Shown here one piece after another: positions 30,700-40,622 of a stretch of 64,000 bases of DNA (position 1 is the stretch's first letter; the number at the start of each line of letters is the position of its first letter). The position numbers and the translations under genes are program-made. Origin of the DNA: NCEH01 sp002257205 (GTDB lineage: Bacteria; Pseudomonadota; Alphaproteobacteria; Rhizobiales; Xanthobacteraceae); NCBI RefSeq assembly GCF_043195105.1, contig NZ_JBAFWO010000009.1; one strand, written 5' to 3'. The notes beneath the pieces were generated by a model that saw nothing but the letters and a program-made list of their open reading frames with translations, ran no database searches and was not told the origin of the DNA.

Positions 30700-32799
30700 A
30701 TGACCTCTGACCGGCCACATGCCCACGATCACAATGGTCATGCCGATCACGCTGGCGGCAGGCGCCAAGACGATCGTCACACCGATCCCAAGATCGTGGC
30801 AGCGGCCGGTTCCAGTCATTCCGAGCATGCCGGGCACGATCATGGTGCGATGGTCGCCGACTTCCGCCGAAGGTTCTGGGTCACACTCCTTCTCACGCCG
30901 CCGGTCCTGCTTCTGTCGCCGATGATCCAGCACTGGCTTGGCGTTGCCGAGACGCTGGCCTTTGCGGGAGATGGACTGGTTCTCTTCGCTCTTTCAACGA
31001 TCGTCTATGTTTATGGGGGTTGGCCGTTTCTCACCGGCTTCCTGTCCGAGCTGCGCAAGGGGCAGCCCGGAATGATGACTCTGATCGCGCTGGCGATCTC
31101 GGCCGCCTACTTCTTCTCGGCCGCCACCACCTTTGGCTTTCCGGGAGAGCCATTCTATTGGGAGCTCGTGACTTTGGTCGCGATCATGCTTCTCGGCCAC
31201 TGGGTCGAGATGCGCTCCGTGATGGGTGCATCGCGCGCGCTCGAGGAACTGGTCCGGCTGCTGCCTGACAGCGCTACGAAGATCGGCGCCGACGGCTCGA
31301 TGCAAGAGGTCCCCATCTCCGCATTGCAGCCGGGCGATCGGGTTCTCGTCCGCCCGGGCGCCAAGGTGCCCGTCGACGGGAAGATCATCGAGGGGTCGTC
31401 CGGCTTCAACGAGGCGATGCTGACCGGCGAATCCCGCCCGGTTTCCAAGACCGTCGGTGCCACCGCCATCGGCGGCGCGATCAACGGCGCCAACGCCGTG
31501 ACCATCGAGGTGACCGCCACGGGCGATGCCACCTATCTCGCACAGGTCATCGATCTCGTGAAGAAGGCGCAGGCGACGCGCTCCAGGACGCAGGACATCG
31601 CCAACCGTGCTGCCTCGTGGCTCACTTACATCGCCCTTACCGTAGGCTTCGGGACGCTCTTCGTCTGGTGGCTCGTTCTCGGCGCGTCGCTTGAATTCGC
31701 GCTCGAGCGCATGGTGACGGTGATGGTCGTCGCCTGCCCGCATGCGCTCGGGCTTGCCGTTCCGCTCGTCGTCGCCGTCAGCACCTCGCTCAGCGCCGGA
31801 AACGGACTTCTGATCCGTGACCGCGCGGCCTTTGAACGCGCGCGCAATCTAAATGCGGTGGTCTTTGACAAGACCGGAACGCTGACCGAGGGCCGGTTTG
31901 GCGTGAGCGACATCGTGCTGCTCGCCGGCGGTGACGAGAACGAAGAACTCGCCTTGGCGGCAGCGGCCGAGAGCCAGTCCGAGCATCCGATCGCCCACGG
32001 CATCGTCGCCGAGGCCAGGGATCGCAACTTGACCGTCCCGAAGGCAAGCGAGGTCAGCAACATCACCGGAGAGGGCATCGTCGCAAAGGTTGACGGCGCC
32101 GACATCCGTATCGTCAGCCCCGGCCACCTCGCAAGGCAGGGCAAGGCGATCGGCCACGAGCGGCTCAAGCAATTGGAGGCCCAGGGCAAGACAGTGGTCG
32201 TGCTCGTCCGCGACGGCGAGCCGCGCGCGCTGTTCGCGCTGGCCGATATCGTCCGGCAGGAATCGAAGGAGGCCATCGCCGAACTGAAGGCGCTCGGGAT
32301 CAACTCCGTGATGCTCACTGGCGATGCCAAGGGGGTCGCGCAAGCGGTGTCGGACGAACTGGGCATAGCTGAATATTTCGCCGAGGTGCTGCCGGATCAG
32401 AAGTCCGAGAAGATCAAGGAATTGCAGGCGCGCGGACTGCAGGTTGCCATGGTTGGCGACGGCGTGAATGACGCGCCGGCGCTGGTCGTGGCCGATCTCG
32501 GGATCGCCATCGGCGCTGGCACTGACGTTGCCGTGGAATCGGCCGACGTCGTCCTGGTCAGAAGCGATCCGCGCGATGTGGCCGCGATCCTCGGCCTGTC
32601 ACGCGCCACCTACCGCAAGATGGTACAGAACCTGATCTGGGCGACCGGATACAACGCAATTGCCATCCCGATGGCGGCCGGCATCACCTTCGGAACGGGT
32701 TTCCTGATGACCCCAGCCGTCGCCGCCGTTTTCATGTCGGCCAGCACCGTCATCGTCGCCATCAACGCGCAGTTTCTGCGGTTCTACCGGAAGAAATGA
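30700..32799 (+). CDS. copB: CopB-type copper P-type ATPase (CPH motif)
   Basis: The 699-residue P1B ATPase has a His-rich N-terminal tail (RPHAHDHNGHADHAGG, SSHSEHAGHDHG) instead of an HMA domain. The membrane metal motif is CPH (VVACPHALGLAVP, near residue 346) rather than CPC, which places it in the P1B-3/CopB group. TGES, DKTGT, SEHP and GDGVNDAP motifs are all intact. CopB enzymes export copper or silver from the cytoplasm. It is followed 12 bases later by a PRPP synthetase homologue, so it heads a mixed metal/metabolic operon. Confidence 0.92.
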   Translation: MTSDRPHAHDHNGHADHAGGRRQDDRHTDPKIVAAAGSSHSEHAGHDHGAMVADFRRRFWVTLLLTPPVLLLSPMIQHWLGVAETLAFAGDGLVLFALSTIVYVYGGWPFLTGFLSELRKGQPGMMTLIALAISAAYFFSAATTFGFPGEPFYWELVTLVAIMLLGHWVEMRSVMGASRALEELVRLLPDSATKIGADGSMQEVPISALQPGDRVLVRPGAKVPVDGKIIEGSSGFNEAMLTGESRPVSKTVGATAIGGAINGANAVTIEVTATGDATYLAQVIDLVKKAQATRSRTQDIANRAASWLTYIALTVGFGTLFVWWLVLGASLEFALERMVTVMVVACPHALGLAVPLVVAVSTSLSAGNGLLIRDRAAFERARNLNAVVFDKTGTLTEGRFGVSDIVLLAGGDENEELALAAAAESQSEHPIAHGIVAEARDRNLTVPKASEVSNITGEGIVAKVDGADIRIVSPGHLARQGKAIGHERLKQLEAQGKTVVVLVRDGEPRALFALADIVRQESKEAIAELKALGINSVMLTGDAKGVAQAVSDELGIAEYFAEVLPDQKSEKIKELQARGLQVAMVGDGVNDAPALVVADLGIAIGAGTDVAVESADVVLVRSDPRDVAAILGLSRATYRKMVQNLIWATGYNAIAIPMAAGITFGTGFLMTPAVAAVFMSASTVIVAINAQFLRFYRKK

Positions 32800-32811
32800 G
32801 GAACATGATCC

Positions 32812-33858
32812 ATGCGCCTGATCCTTCCCTTGCCCGGAAACGAAATCTTCGCCCGACATCTTGCCGAGTCCGGGGGATGGGAACTGGGTGCGATCGAGAC
32901 GCGCCGCTTTCCCGACGGCGAGACCTACGTTCGGATTCTCTCCAATATTGCGAACCGTCCCGTCGATCTCGTCTGCACCCTGGCGCCGCCGGATGACGGG
33001 TTCCTGCGTCTCGTTTTCGCGGCCGATGCGGCCCGGTCGCTCGGTGCGCGCGAGGTCACGCTCGTTGCGCCCTATCTCGCCTATATGCGGCAAGACCGTC
33101 GCTTTCTGCCCGGCGAAGCGGTGACCTCGAAGACCTTTGCCCGCCTCGTGTCCTCGACCTTCGACCGGTTGGTGACCGTCGACCCGCACCTTCATCGCTA
33201 TGCCGCTCTTTCCGCACTCTACACGATCCCGACAGAGACGCTTCATGCCGCGCCGCTTCTCGCCGACTGGATCGCGGCTGAGGTGCAGAAGCCTCTCATC
33301 ATCGGGCCGGACGAGGAAAGCGAGCAGTGGGTCTCGGCCATTGCCGCGCGCATCGGCGCACCCCATGCCGTTCTAAGCAAAACCAGGCACGGCGACCGCA
33401 GCGTCGACGTCGAGCTCCCCGACCTCTCGCAATGGAGCGGCCTCCGGCCGGTCCTCGTCGACGACATCGCGTCGTCCGGCGACACGCTCTTTGAAGCCGC
33501 ATGCAAGCTTCCGCTCCAGGGGTTCGCGCGGCCCGTCTGCGCCGTCATCCATGGCCTCTTCGCCGAGGATTCCTACCAGCGCTTATTGGCCGTCGCCGAC
33601 AGAATCGTTTCGAGCGATTCTGTCCTGCATGCGAGCAACGCCATCCGTCTCGCACCCCTGATAGCCGCCGCCATCTCGGCCGCCCGGAATGTCCCGCGGG
33701 ATATTGTCCGCCACAGGCGGCCGGCCGAACCGCTCGATGAAGTCGAACGCGCCGGCATCGACTCCTTTCCGGCCAGCGATCCTCCGCCATGGACAAGCGG
33801 CGTCAGTCGAACGCGGACGCCGGTCCCACGACAAGGAAAAGGTGATAGCGCAACATGA
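32812..33858 (+). CDS. Ribose-phosphate pyrophosphokinase homologue
   Basis: The 348-residue protein resembles PRPP synthetases. Visible features are the N-terminal RFPDGETYVRI, LVAPYLAYMRQDRRF, the metal-binding DPHLHRY, the catalytic loop with SKTRHGDRSVDVEL, and the PRPP loop VLVDDIASSGDT. The pyrophosphate region is IIGPDEESEQW, unlike the housekeeping enzyme. A tail of about 50 residues beyond the fold is Pro/Arg rich. Its stop overlaps the start of the phosphoketolase-like gene. It interconverts ribose 5-phosphate plus ATP and PRPP plus AMP in the family; the direction here is open. Confidence 0.85.
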   Translation: MRLILPLPGNEIFARHLAESGGWELGAIETRRFPDGETYVRILSNIANRPVDLVCTLAPPDDGFLRLVFAADAARSLGAREVTLVAPYLAYMRQDRRFLPGEAVTSKTFARLVSSTFDRLVTVDPHLHRYAALSALYTIPTETLHAAPLLADWIAAEVQKPLIIGPDEESEQWVSAIAARIGAPHAVLSKTRHGDRSVDVELPDLSQWSGLRPVLVDDIASSGDTLFEAACKLPLQGFARPVCAVIHGLFAEDSYQRLLAVADRIVSSDSVLHASNAIRLAPLIAAAISAARNVPRDIVRHRRPAEPLDEVERAGIDSFPASDPPPWTSGVSRTRTPVPRQGKGDSAT

Positions 33859-36224
33859 GTGAAATGACATCGGACGCATTCGCGATCTGGCATAAGGGCT
33901 ACGGGCCCATCGAGCACAGCGCCGAGACGGTCGAGCGTGTTGCAGCACTCGCAGCCTCGGGACACATGGCGCCCGACAGGCTCTACCGGCTGCTCGCCGC
34001 TGCCGACCGTCTGGCCTGCGCGGCGATGTGGACCGTCGTCCACATGACCTATGCCAGCCGGGTCAATCTCTCCGGCGCGCCGCTGCCGGCCGATGCGTTC
34101 AAGCCGACGCCTGAAGGCCATACCGGTGGCTCGCTCAACATGGTTCCTGCTTTTGTCGGCTATCTCACCGCCAACACGATCACCGCCAAGACCCGCTCAT
34201 GGCTGATGGGGCAAGGCCATTGCGTCGCAGCGATCGAGGCCGTCAATGCGCTGACTGGCGACGTCTCGCCGACGCAGAAAGGCCGCTACGACCGGACCGA
34301 GAAGGGGCTCTCTCAGCTCGCGGCCGACTTCTATTCCTATGCGATCGATGCGGAGGGTCGCGCCGCGGTCCCGCTGGGCAGCCATGCTGGTCCCAACACC
34401 GCCGGGGCGATCTCGGAGGGAGGCTATCTTGGTTTCGCGGAGGTGCAATATGTGCACATGCCGCTTCCCGGAGAGAGTCTCATCGCCTTCCTGAGTGACG
34501 GTGCCTTCGAGGAGCAGCGCGGCTCCGACTGGACACCCCGCTGGTGGCGCGCCGAGGATTCCGGCCTCGCGATCCCCATCATGATCCTCAACGGACGCCG
34601 CATCGAGGAGCGCGCTCAGATTGACCAGCAGGGCGGGGCCGACTGGCTCGCGGCCCATCTTCGCCATAACGGCTTCGATCCCTTCGCGATCGACGGCCGC
34701 GACCCGGCCGCGTTCGCCTGGGCGATCCTCACGGCCGAGGAGCGGCTCGGACGTTTCGCCGCCGATGCCGATCACGTCTATCCCGCGCCCATCCCCTATG
34801 TGATCGCCAAGACGATCAAGGGGTTCGGCTTTCCGGGCGCCGGCACCAATGCGGCGCACAACCTTCCGATCGACGGCAACCCGTCGCGCGATGACGCGGC
34901 ACGAAACGCCTTCAACGAAGCTGCAGCAGCGCTCTTCGTTCCGCTGCAAGAGATTGACCGCGCGGTCGGCGCGCTTGCCATCCACGACCCGCAGAACCGG
35001 CCGCTCGAAAGCCGCCATCCCCTCGCACTGCGAAGCCCGCCGTCACCCCAGCTCCCCGAACCCGAATGGATCCGCGTGGGCGATGCTCCGGACTGCGCCA
35101 TGCATGCGCTAGACCGCTGGTTCGTGCGCGCCGTCGATGCCAATCCGGATTTACGGCCGCGGCTCGGCAATCCCGACGAGTTGCGCTCCAACCATATGGG
35201 CGCCGCGCTCGATCGTCTGCGGCATCGCGTCAACGTCGCCGAGCCCGGGGTAGCCGAAGCCGTTGATGGCGCCGTCATCACCGCGCTCAACGAGGAAGCA
35301 GTTGCAGGTGCGGCGCTCGCCAACAAAGGCGGGCTCAACCTGATCGTCAGCTATGAGGCCTTCGCCATGAAGATGCTGGGCGGCCTCCGTCAGGAGATCG
35401 TCTTCGCCCGGCGTCGTCGCGAGGTCGGTCAGGAGTCCGGCTGGATCTCGGTGCCCCTCGTCGTCACCTCCCACACCTGGGAGAACTCCAAGAATGAGCA
35501 ATCGCACCAGGACCCGACGATTGGCGAGGCACTGCTCGGCGAGATGTCGGACACAGCCCGGGTGCTCTTTCCAGTCGACGCGAACAGCGCAATGGCCGCG
35601 CTGCGATCGGTCTATGACGGACGCGGCCAGGTAGCCTGCCTGATCGTATCGAAGCGCGACATGCCGCACCGGCTCGACGGCGAGGCGGCTGGCCGGTTCG
35701 TGTCCGAGGGCGCGGCCCATATCGATGGCAATCCCGGCGAAGCCGACCTGCAACTGGTGGCGATCGGGGCCTATCAGCTCGAGGAGGCGCTCAAGGCGTC
35801 ACGACGCCTCTCGGCCCGTGGCCTCAAAGCCGTCGTGACGGCATTGGCGGAACCGGGTCGCTTCCGTGCGCCGCGCGACCCGATCGAGGCCGCCTTCACC
35901 GCGAGCGACGAGGATCTCGCCGCACTATTTCCCCCGCAGCTTCCCCGCGTCATCGTCACTCATACGCGGCCCGAGCCGATGCTTGGTCTGTTGAGGCGGC
36001 TGGACGGGGGACCGCTGAGAACCGCCGCGCGCGGCTATATCAGCCGGGGCGGCACGCTCGATGTCGACGGCATGCTGTTCGCCAATCGCTGCTCCTGGGC
36101 TCACCTGATCGATGCGGCGACCCCGCTTGCCGGTTGGTCACGCGACGATTTGCTCACGCCCGCCGAACGCGCCGCCGTCGACAGTAGGGGTAACCCCGCC
36201 GATCTTTTCCAACCCGCGATCTGA
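33855..36224 (+). CDS. Divergent phosphoketolase-family enzyme
   Basis: The 789-residue protein aligns in layout with D-xylulose 5-phosphate/fructose 6-phosphate phosphoketolases (about 800 residues, TPP-dependent): EGHTGGSLNMVPAFVGYL, then WLMGQGHCVAAIEA, a TPP-domain segment LSDGAFEEQRGSDWTPRW, PYVIAKTIKGFGFPGAGTNAAHN, and the late VVTSHTWENSKNEQSHQDP. The TPP motif begins SDG rather than GDG, and the PGHGGP loop is altered, so the substrate may differ. It is translationally coupled to the PRPP synthetase homologue (ATGA). The canonical family splits xylulose 5-phosphate to acetyl phosphate and glyceraldehyde 3-phosphate. Confidence 0.82.
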   Translation: MSEMTSDAFAIWHKGYGPIEHSAETVERVAALAASGHMAPDRLYRLLAAADRLACAAMWTVVHMTYASRVNLSGAPLPADAFKPTPEGHTGGSLNMVPAFVGYLTANTITAKTRSWLMGQGHCVAAIEAVNALTGDVSPTQKGRYDRTEKGLSQLAADFYSYAIDAEGRAAVPLGSHAGPNTAGAISEGGYLGFAEVQYVHMPLPGESLIAFLSDGAFEEQRGSDWTPRWWRAEDSGLAIPIMILNGRRIEERAQIDQQGGADWLAAHLRHNGFDPFAIDGRDPAAFAWAILTAEERLGRFAADADHVYPAPIPYVIAKTIKGFGFPGAGTNAAHNLPIDGNPSRDDAARNAFNEAAAALFVPLQEIDRAVGALAIHDPQNRPLESRHPLALRSPPSPQLPEPEWIRVGDAPDCAMHALDRWFVRAVDANPDLRPRLGNPDELRSNHMGAALDRLRHRVNVAEPGVAEAVDGAVITALNEEAVAGAALANKGGLNLIVSYEAFAMKMLGGLRQEIVFARRRREVGQESGWISVPLVVTSHTWENSKNEQSHQDPTIGEALLGEMSDTARVLFPVDANSAMAALRSVYDGRGQVACLIVSKRDMPHRLDGEAAGRFVSEGAAHIDGNPGEADLQLVAIGAYQLEEALKASRRLSARGLKAVVTALAEPGRFRAPRDPIEAAFTASDEDLAALFPPQLPRVIVTHTRPEPMLGLLRRLDGGPLRTAARGYISRGGTLDVDGMLFANRCSWAHLIDAATPLAGWSRDDLLTPAERAAVDSRGNPADLFQPAI

Positions 36225-36232
36225 AGGCCACC

Positions 36233-37591
36233 ATGCTTACGCTGACCTCGCTGGGCGGTGCCGGCACCGTCACTGGCTCGAAACATCTCCTGACTCATGA
36301 TGGAAAGCGCATCCTGATCGACTGTGGCTTGTTCCAGGGCCTCAAGAACTTGCGCGAGCTGAATTGGGAGCCCTTGCCGGTCGAGCCCTCCAGCATCGAC
36401 GCCGTCGTGTTGACCCATGCCCATCTCGACCATTCCGGCTATCTGCCGAAGCTGGTGCGCGACGGCTTTCGCGGCCGCATCTTCGCAACCGAGGCCACGC
36501 GCGATGTGGCCGAGCTGATCCTTAAAGACAGCGGCTATCTGCAGGAGAAGGATGCCGAATACGCCAACCGCAAGGGATTCTCGAAGCACAAGCCCGCCTT
36601 GCCGCTCTACGGCATTCGCGATGCGGAACGTGCGCTTGAGTTCTTCTCGCCCGTCCCCTTCGGTGAGACCGTTCAGCTTCCGGGCGACGCGACGCTGACA
36701 TTCCGTCATGCGGGGCACATCCTGGGCGCCGCAACCGCGGACATCGGCTGGGCCGGCCGTCGCGTTGCCTTCTCCGGCGATCTCGGACGCTACGGCGATC
36801 CGGTCATGCCGGATCCCGAGCCAGTCTCGGAAGCCGACTTCATTGTCATCGAATCCACCTACGGCGATCGCATTCATAAACCGGGCGACATCACCGAGGT
36901 TCTCGGCGCGGTGATCGAGCGCACAGTCCAACGCGGCGGCACCGTCGTGATCCCGGCCTTCGCGGTCGGCCGCGCACAGTCGCTGCTCTATCATCTGTGG
37001 AAGCTGAAGACCGCCAGCAGGCTGTCGAACATTCCGATCTATCTTGACAGCCCTATGGCGATCGACGCGACCGATTTGCTTCATGCGCACCGTGCTGATC
37101 ATCGCCTCACACCGGAGGTCTGCGGCGCGATCTGCGGAATTGCGACGTATACGAGAGATGTCGAAGGGTCCAAGGCGATCACGGCGAGCCCCTATCCCAA
37201 GGTGGTGATCTCGGCGAGCGGCATGGCGACCGGCGGTCGCGTGCTCCATCATCTGAAGGCTTTCGCGCCCGAACAGAAGAACACCATCCTGTTCTCCGGC
37301 TTCCAGGCCGCCGGAACGCGCGGACGTGCCATGTTGCAGGGTGCAAGCGAGATCAAGATCCACGGCCAATGGATTCCCGTTCGCGCAGAGGTCGACGATC
37401 TGACGATGCTCTCGGCTCACGCCGACGCCAACGACCTGATGCACTGGCTCTCGGGTTTCCGTCACAGCCCCTCGCGTGTCTTCATCGTGCATGGCGAGCC
37501 CGAAGCCGCTGAGGCGCTGCGCGTACGCATCGACAGGGATCTCGGATGGAGCGCGAGCGTTCCCCGTCAGGATCAGGTGTTCGATCTATGA
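36233..37591 (+). CDS. Metallo-beta-lactamase/beta-CASP RNA nuclease
   Basis: The 452-residue protein has the zinc motif HAHLDHSG (near residue 61), a later GHILGAA and FSGDLGRYGDP, the beta-CASP block (IPAFAVGRAQSLLYHLW, IYLDSPMA), and motifs PKVVISASGMATGGRVLHHL and LSAHADANDL, with HGEPEAAE at the end. These are features of the CPSF73/RNase J-like group active on RNA. It starts nine bases after the phosphoketolase-like gene and overlaps the next gene by ATGA. Endo- or exonuclease action on RNA is expected from the family. Confidence 0.9.
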   Translation: MLTLTSLGGAGTVTGSKHLLTHDGKRILIDCGLFQGLKNLRELNWEPLPVEPSSIDAVVLTHAHLDHSGYLPKLVRDGFRGRIFATEATRDVAELILKDSGYLQEKDAEYANRKGFSKHKPALPLYGIRDAERALEFFSPVPFGETVQLPGDATLTFRHAGHILGAATADIGWAGRRVAFSGDLGRYGDPVMPDPEPVSEADFIVIESTYGDRIHKPGDITEVLGAVIERTVQRGGTVVIPAFAVGRAQSLLYHLWKLKTASRLSNIPIYLDSPMAIDATDLLHAHRADHRLTPEVCGAICGIATYTRDVEGSKAITASPYPKVVISASGMATGGRVLHHLKAFAPEQKNTILFSGFQAAGTRGRAMLQGASEIKIHGQWIPVRAEVDDLTMLSAHADANDLMHWLSGFRHSPSRVFIVHGEPEAAEALRVRIDRDLGWSASVPRQDQVFDL

Positions 37592-39120
37592 CCGCAGCCC
37601 TCGAACGGACCGACGCCCTTGCACAGCCGATGCTCCGCGCCAAGCGTCTTGGCCTGCACACCCAGCATCAGGCCGTGGTCATCATGCGCACAGACTGCCA
37701 TGTCTGCCGTTCGGAGGGCCTTGCCGCACGCTCGCAGGTTCTTGTTTCGACAGGCAATCGGGAGGTGCAGGCAACGCTCTTTCAGATAGAGGGCGGCGAA
37801 TTGATCGCGCTCGACGAGGTCGCTCTTTCTGAGACCGCCTGGACGATCCTCGGCATTGCGGACGGCGAAGCCGTTAAAGTCACACATGCGCCGGCGATCG
37901 AATCGTTGGCAAGCGTGCGCCGGCGCATCTACGGCAACCGCCTCGACGCATCCGCCTTCGCGGCGATTGTCAAAGACATTGTCGCCGGACGATACACCGA
38001 CGTGCATCTTGCCGCATTCCTGACGGCGGGCGCCGCCTTGCCTCTGGACGAGCAGGAGACCGCCGATCTGACCGGCGCGATGGTCGAGGTTGGCGAGCGT
38101 ATGCGCTGGGATGCCCCGATCGTCGTCGACAAGCACTGCATCGGCGGCCTGCCGGGCAATCGCACCACGCCGATCATTGTCGCGATCGTCGCAGCGCAGG
38201 GCCTCATCATGCCCAAAACCTCTTCACGCGCGATAACCTCGCCGGCAGGCACGGCCGATACGATGGAGACGCTCGCTCCAGTCGACCTCGACATTGCGAC
38301 GCTCCGGCGCGTGGTGGAGGCTGAAGGCGGCTGCATCGCCTGGGGTGGCGCGGTGCATCTCAGTCCCGCCGACGACATCTTCGTGCGCGTCGAGCGTGAG
38401 CTCGATGTCGATACCGAAGGCCAGCTCATCGCGTCCGTGCTGTCGAAGAAAATTTCCGCGGGCTCGACCCATGTGGTGATCGATATTCCTGTCGGCCCGA
38501 CCGCCAAGGTCCGCAGCGAGGAACTCGCCGGTCACCTCGCCGAACGCATGGGGGCGGTCGCCGCGCGTTTCGGCCTGACCGCGATATGTCTCCAGACCGA
38601 TGGTTCACAGCCGGTCGGCCGGGGGATCGGGCCGGCGCTCGAGGCTCTCGATGTCCTGGCTGTCCTTCAAAATGCCGGCGATGCGCCGGACGATCTCAGG
38701 AGGCGCGCCGCGACGCTTGCGGGTGCAGCGCTCGAAATCGGCGGAAAAGTGGCAACGGGTGAAGGGACTCGGCTGGCGCTCGAAACGCTCTCCGACGGGC
38801 GCGCCTGGGCGAAGTTCGAAGCCATCTGTGAGGCGCAGGGCGGGATGCGGACACCTCCGACTGCGTCCAACGTCCATCCGCTTGTGGCCCCGCATGCAGG
38901 ACGCATCGTCCATATCGACAATCGAAAGCTCGCCCGGCTTGCAAAACTCGCTGGAGCGCCCGAGGCCAAGGCCGCCGGCGTTCGCATGGACGTGCGGCTG
39001 GGCAACGAGATCGACAAGGGCCAGCCAATGCTTCATGTCCATGCCGAGACGCGTGCCGAACTCGCCTATGCCCTGGAATACGCCGCCCGGTCCGGCGATA
39101 TCGTCAAGGTCGAGGCATGA
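37588..39120 (+). CDS. AMP-phosphorylase-like (thymidine phosphorylase family) enzyme
   Basis: The 510-residue protein has an N-terminal extension of about 95 residues before the nucleoside phosphorylase core, as in archaeal AMP phosphorylases. The core has DKHCIGGLPGNRTTPIIVAI and PKTSSRAITSPAGTADTME, the phosphate and substrate motifs of that group, and a C-terminal domain with GRIVHIDNRKLARLAKLAG. Short thymidine phosphorylases lack the extension. Family reaction: NMP plus phosphate gives base plus ribose 1,5-bisphosphate. The start overlaps the nuclease stop (ATGA). The name thymidine phosphorylase, which automated annotation may give, is probably misleading. Confidence 0.85.
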   Translation: MTAALERTDALAQPMLRAKRLGLHTQHQAVVIMRTDCHVCRSEGLAARSQVLVSTGNREVQATLFQIEGGELIALDEVALSETAWTILGIADGEAVKVTHAPAIESLASVRRRIYGNRLDASAFAAIVKDIVAGRYTDVHLAAFLTAGAALPLDEQETADLTGAMVEVGERMRWDAPIVVDKHCIGGLPGNRTTPIIVAIVAAQGLIMPKTSSRAITSPAGTADTMETLAPVDLDIATLRRVVEAEGGCIAWGGAVHLSPADDIFVRVERELDVDTEGQLIASVLSKKISAGSTHVVIDIPVGPTAKVRSEELAGHLAERMGAVAARFGLTAICLQTDGSQPVGRGIGPALEALDVLAVLQNAGDAPDDLRRRAATLAGAALEIGGKVATGEGTRLALETLSDGRAWAKFEAICEAQGGMRTPPTASNVHPLVAPHAGRIVHIDNRKLARLAKLAGAPEAKAAGVRMDVRLGNEIDKGQPMLHVHAETRAELAYALEYAARSGDIVKVEA

Positions 39121-39260
39121 GGCGGCAATTGGTTCTCGCCGGCGTCGTGGCAGCGCTTTGGGATCAATTCTATCGGTGCGACAAGGTGCTGCTCAGACGA
39201 ACAGGCGACCGTCATGATCAGCTGCGCTGATGACGTGACTTATCCATCACGGGCCACGCC

Positions 39261-40547
39261 ATGGACTTCTTGATCCTGCAGCTCGGTCTGGCACTTGCCA
39301 TTGGCTTGCTCGTCGGCCTGGAGCGTGGGTGGCGCGAGCGCGACACGCCGGATGGCGGCCGCGCGGCGGGCATCCGAACATACGGCATCTCCGGACTGCT
39401 CGGCGGCGTGGTGGCGGCTCTCAGCGCCAGCCTTGATGCTCCCTCCATTCTGATCGCCGGCTTCCTCGCCTTCACCGCGGTCTTCGCCTGGTACAAGGCA
39501 CGCGAGTCCCTCCACGATGAGGATTACAGCGTGACCGGCATCATCGCCGCGCTGGGCGTGTTCGCCTTGGGGGCGCTTGCCGTCGTCGGGGATCAGCGCG
39601 CCGCCGCCGCCGGTGGGGCCGCGCTCGCCGCGGTTCTCGCCAGTCGCGAGCTTCTGCACGGGCTTCTCAGGCGAATTTCCTGGATCGAGCTTCGTTCGGC
39701 TCTGGTGCTCGCGGTGATGACGGCGATCATCCTGCCGCTGCTGCCCGATCGAGCCGTCGATCCCTGGGGCGGCTTCAATCCCCGGCAGGTGTGGCTCTTC
39801 ACCGTGCTGACGGCGGCGATCTCCTTCCTCGGCTACATCGCGGTCCGGGCTCTCGGCACGACCCGGGGTATTCTGGTCAGCGGTCTTGCCGGAGCCGTCA
39901 TCTCGTCCACCGCCGTAACTCTGTCGCTGGCGCGGATCGCCAAGACCGGAACGAATCCCTGGCCGCTGGCAGGTGCCGCGATCCTCGCGGCGGGCGTATC
40001 CGTGATACGGGTCACGGCAATCGTCGCCATCGTCGCGCCGTCGGTGCTGGGCGTCGCGGGTCTGGCCATCCTGGCCGCAATCGGCGGCTTTGCGACCTGC
40101 GGCATTCTCCTCCTGCTGTCGCGCCACACCATTTCGGGCGAAGGTACGCAACCGCCGCGCAACCCCTTCGAGGTGGGGCCGCTGATGTTGTTCGCGGCGC
40201 TCTTCGCGGTCGTCTCCACCGTGAGCGCCGCTCTTTCGGTCGGAAGCAGCAGCGGGATGGTGGCGACCTCCGCCATCTCGGGAATATTCGATGTCGACGT
40301 GGCAGTGCTCAGCGCGTTGCGGCTGCTCGGACAGCCGGCAACCATGGAGGCGGTCGGACACGCCGTGCTTCTGGCGCTCGCTACGAATGCCATTGGCCGC
40401 CTGGCCGTCGCCGCCGTTGCGGGACCGGTTCGCTTCTGGCTCCCGCTGGCGGCCGCTACGGTGGTGGCCATTGCGCTCGGCTACGCTGCCTTTGCGACGC
40501 TGCCGCATTTCGAGTGGCCGGGACCGTCAGCCGTGATCGGCTCTTGA
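39261..40547 (+). CDS. MgtC/SapB-type membrane protein (DUF4010)
   Basis: The 428-residue protein has about ten to twelve hydrophobic helices. It starts with the MgtC-like domain (LALAIGLLVGLERGWRERD, AGIRTYGISGLLGGV) and continues with a DUF4010 domain (RALGTTRGILVSGLAGAVISSTAVTLSLAR). Many proteobacteria carry this two-domain form. Its role is not established; MgtC domains affect magnesium homeostasis or virulence. It follows the phosphorylase-like gene by 140 bases and may belong to the same transcript. Confidence 0.85.
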   Translation: MDFLILQLGLALAIGLLVGLERGWRERDTPDGGRAAGIRTYGISGLLGGVVAALSASLDAPSILIAGFLAFTAVFAWYKARESLHDEDYSVTGIIAALGVFALGALAVVGDQRAAAAGGAALAAVLASRELLHGLLRRISWIELRSALVLAVMTAIILPLLPDRAVDPWGGFNPRQVWLFTVLTAAISFLGYIAVRALGTTRGILVSGLAGAVISSTAVTLSLARIAKTGTNPWPLAGAAILAAGVSVIRVTAIVAIVAPSVLGVAGLAILAAIGGFATCGILLLLSRHTISGEGTQPPRNPFEVGPLMLFAALFAVVSTVSAALSVGSSSGMVATSAISGIFDVDVAVLSALRLLGQPATMEAVGHAVLLALATNAIGRLAVAAVAGPVRFWLPLAAATVVAIALGYAAFATLPHFEWPGPSAVIGS

Positions 40548-40622
40548 ATGGACGAGGCGCGGGCATATACCGTCGTCCCGCACCCGGACCGCAGATTTGC
40601 CGAGGACGGAGCTCCGTGCCTG

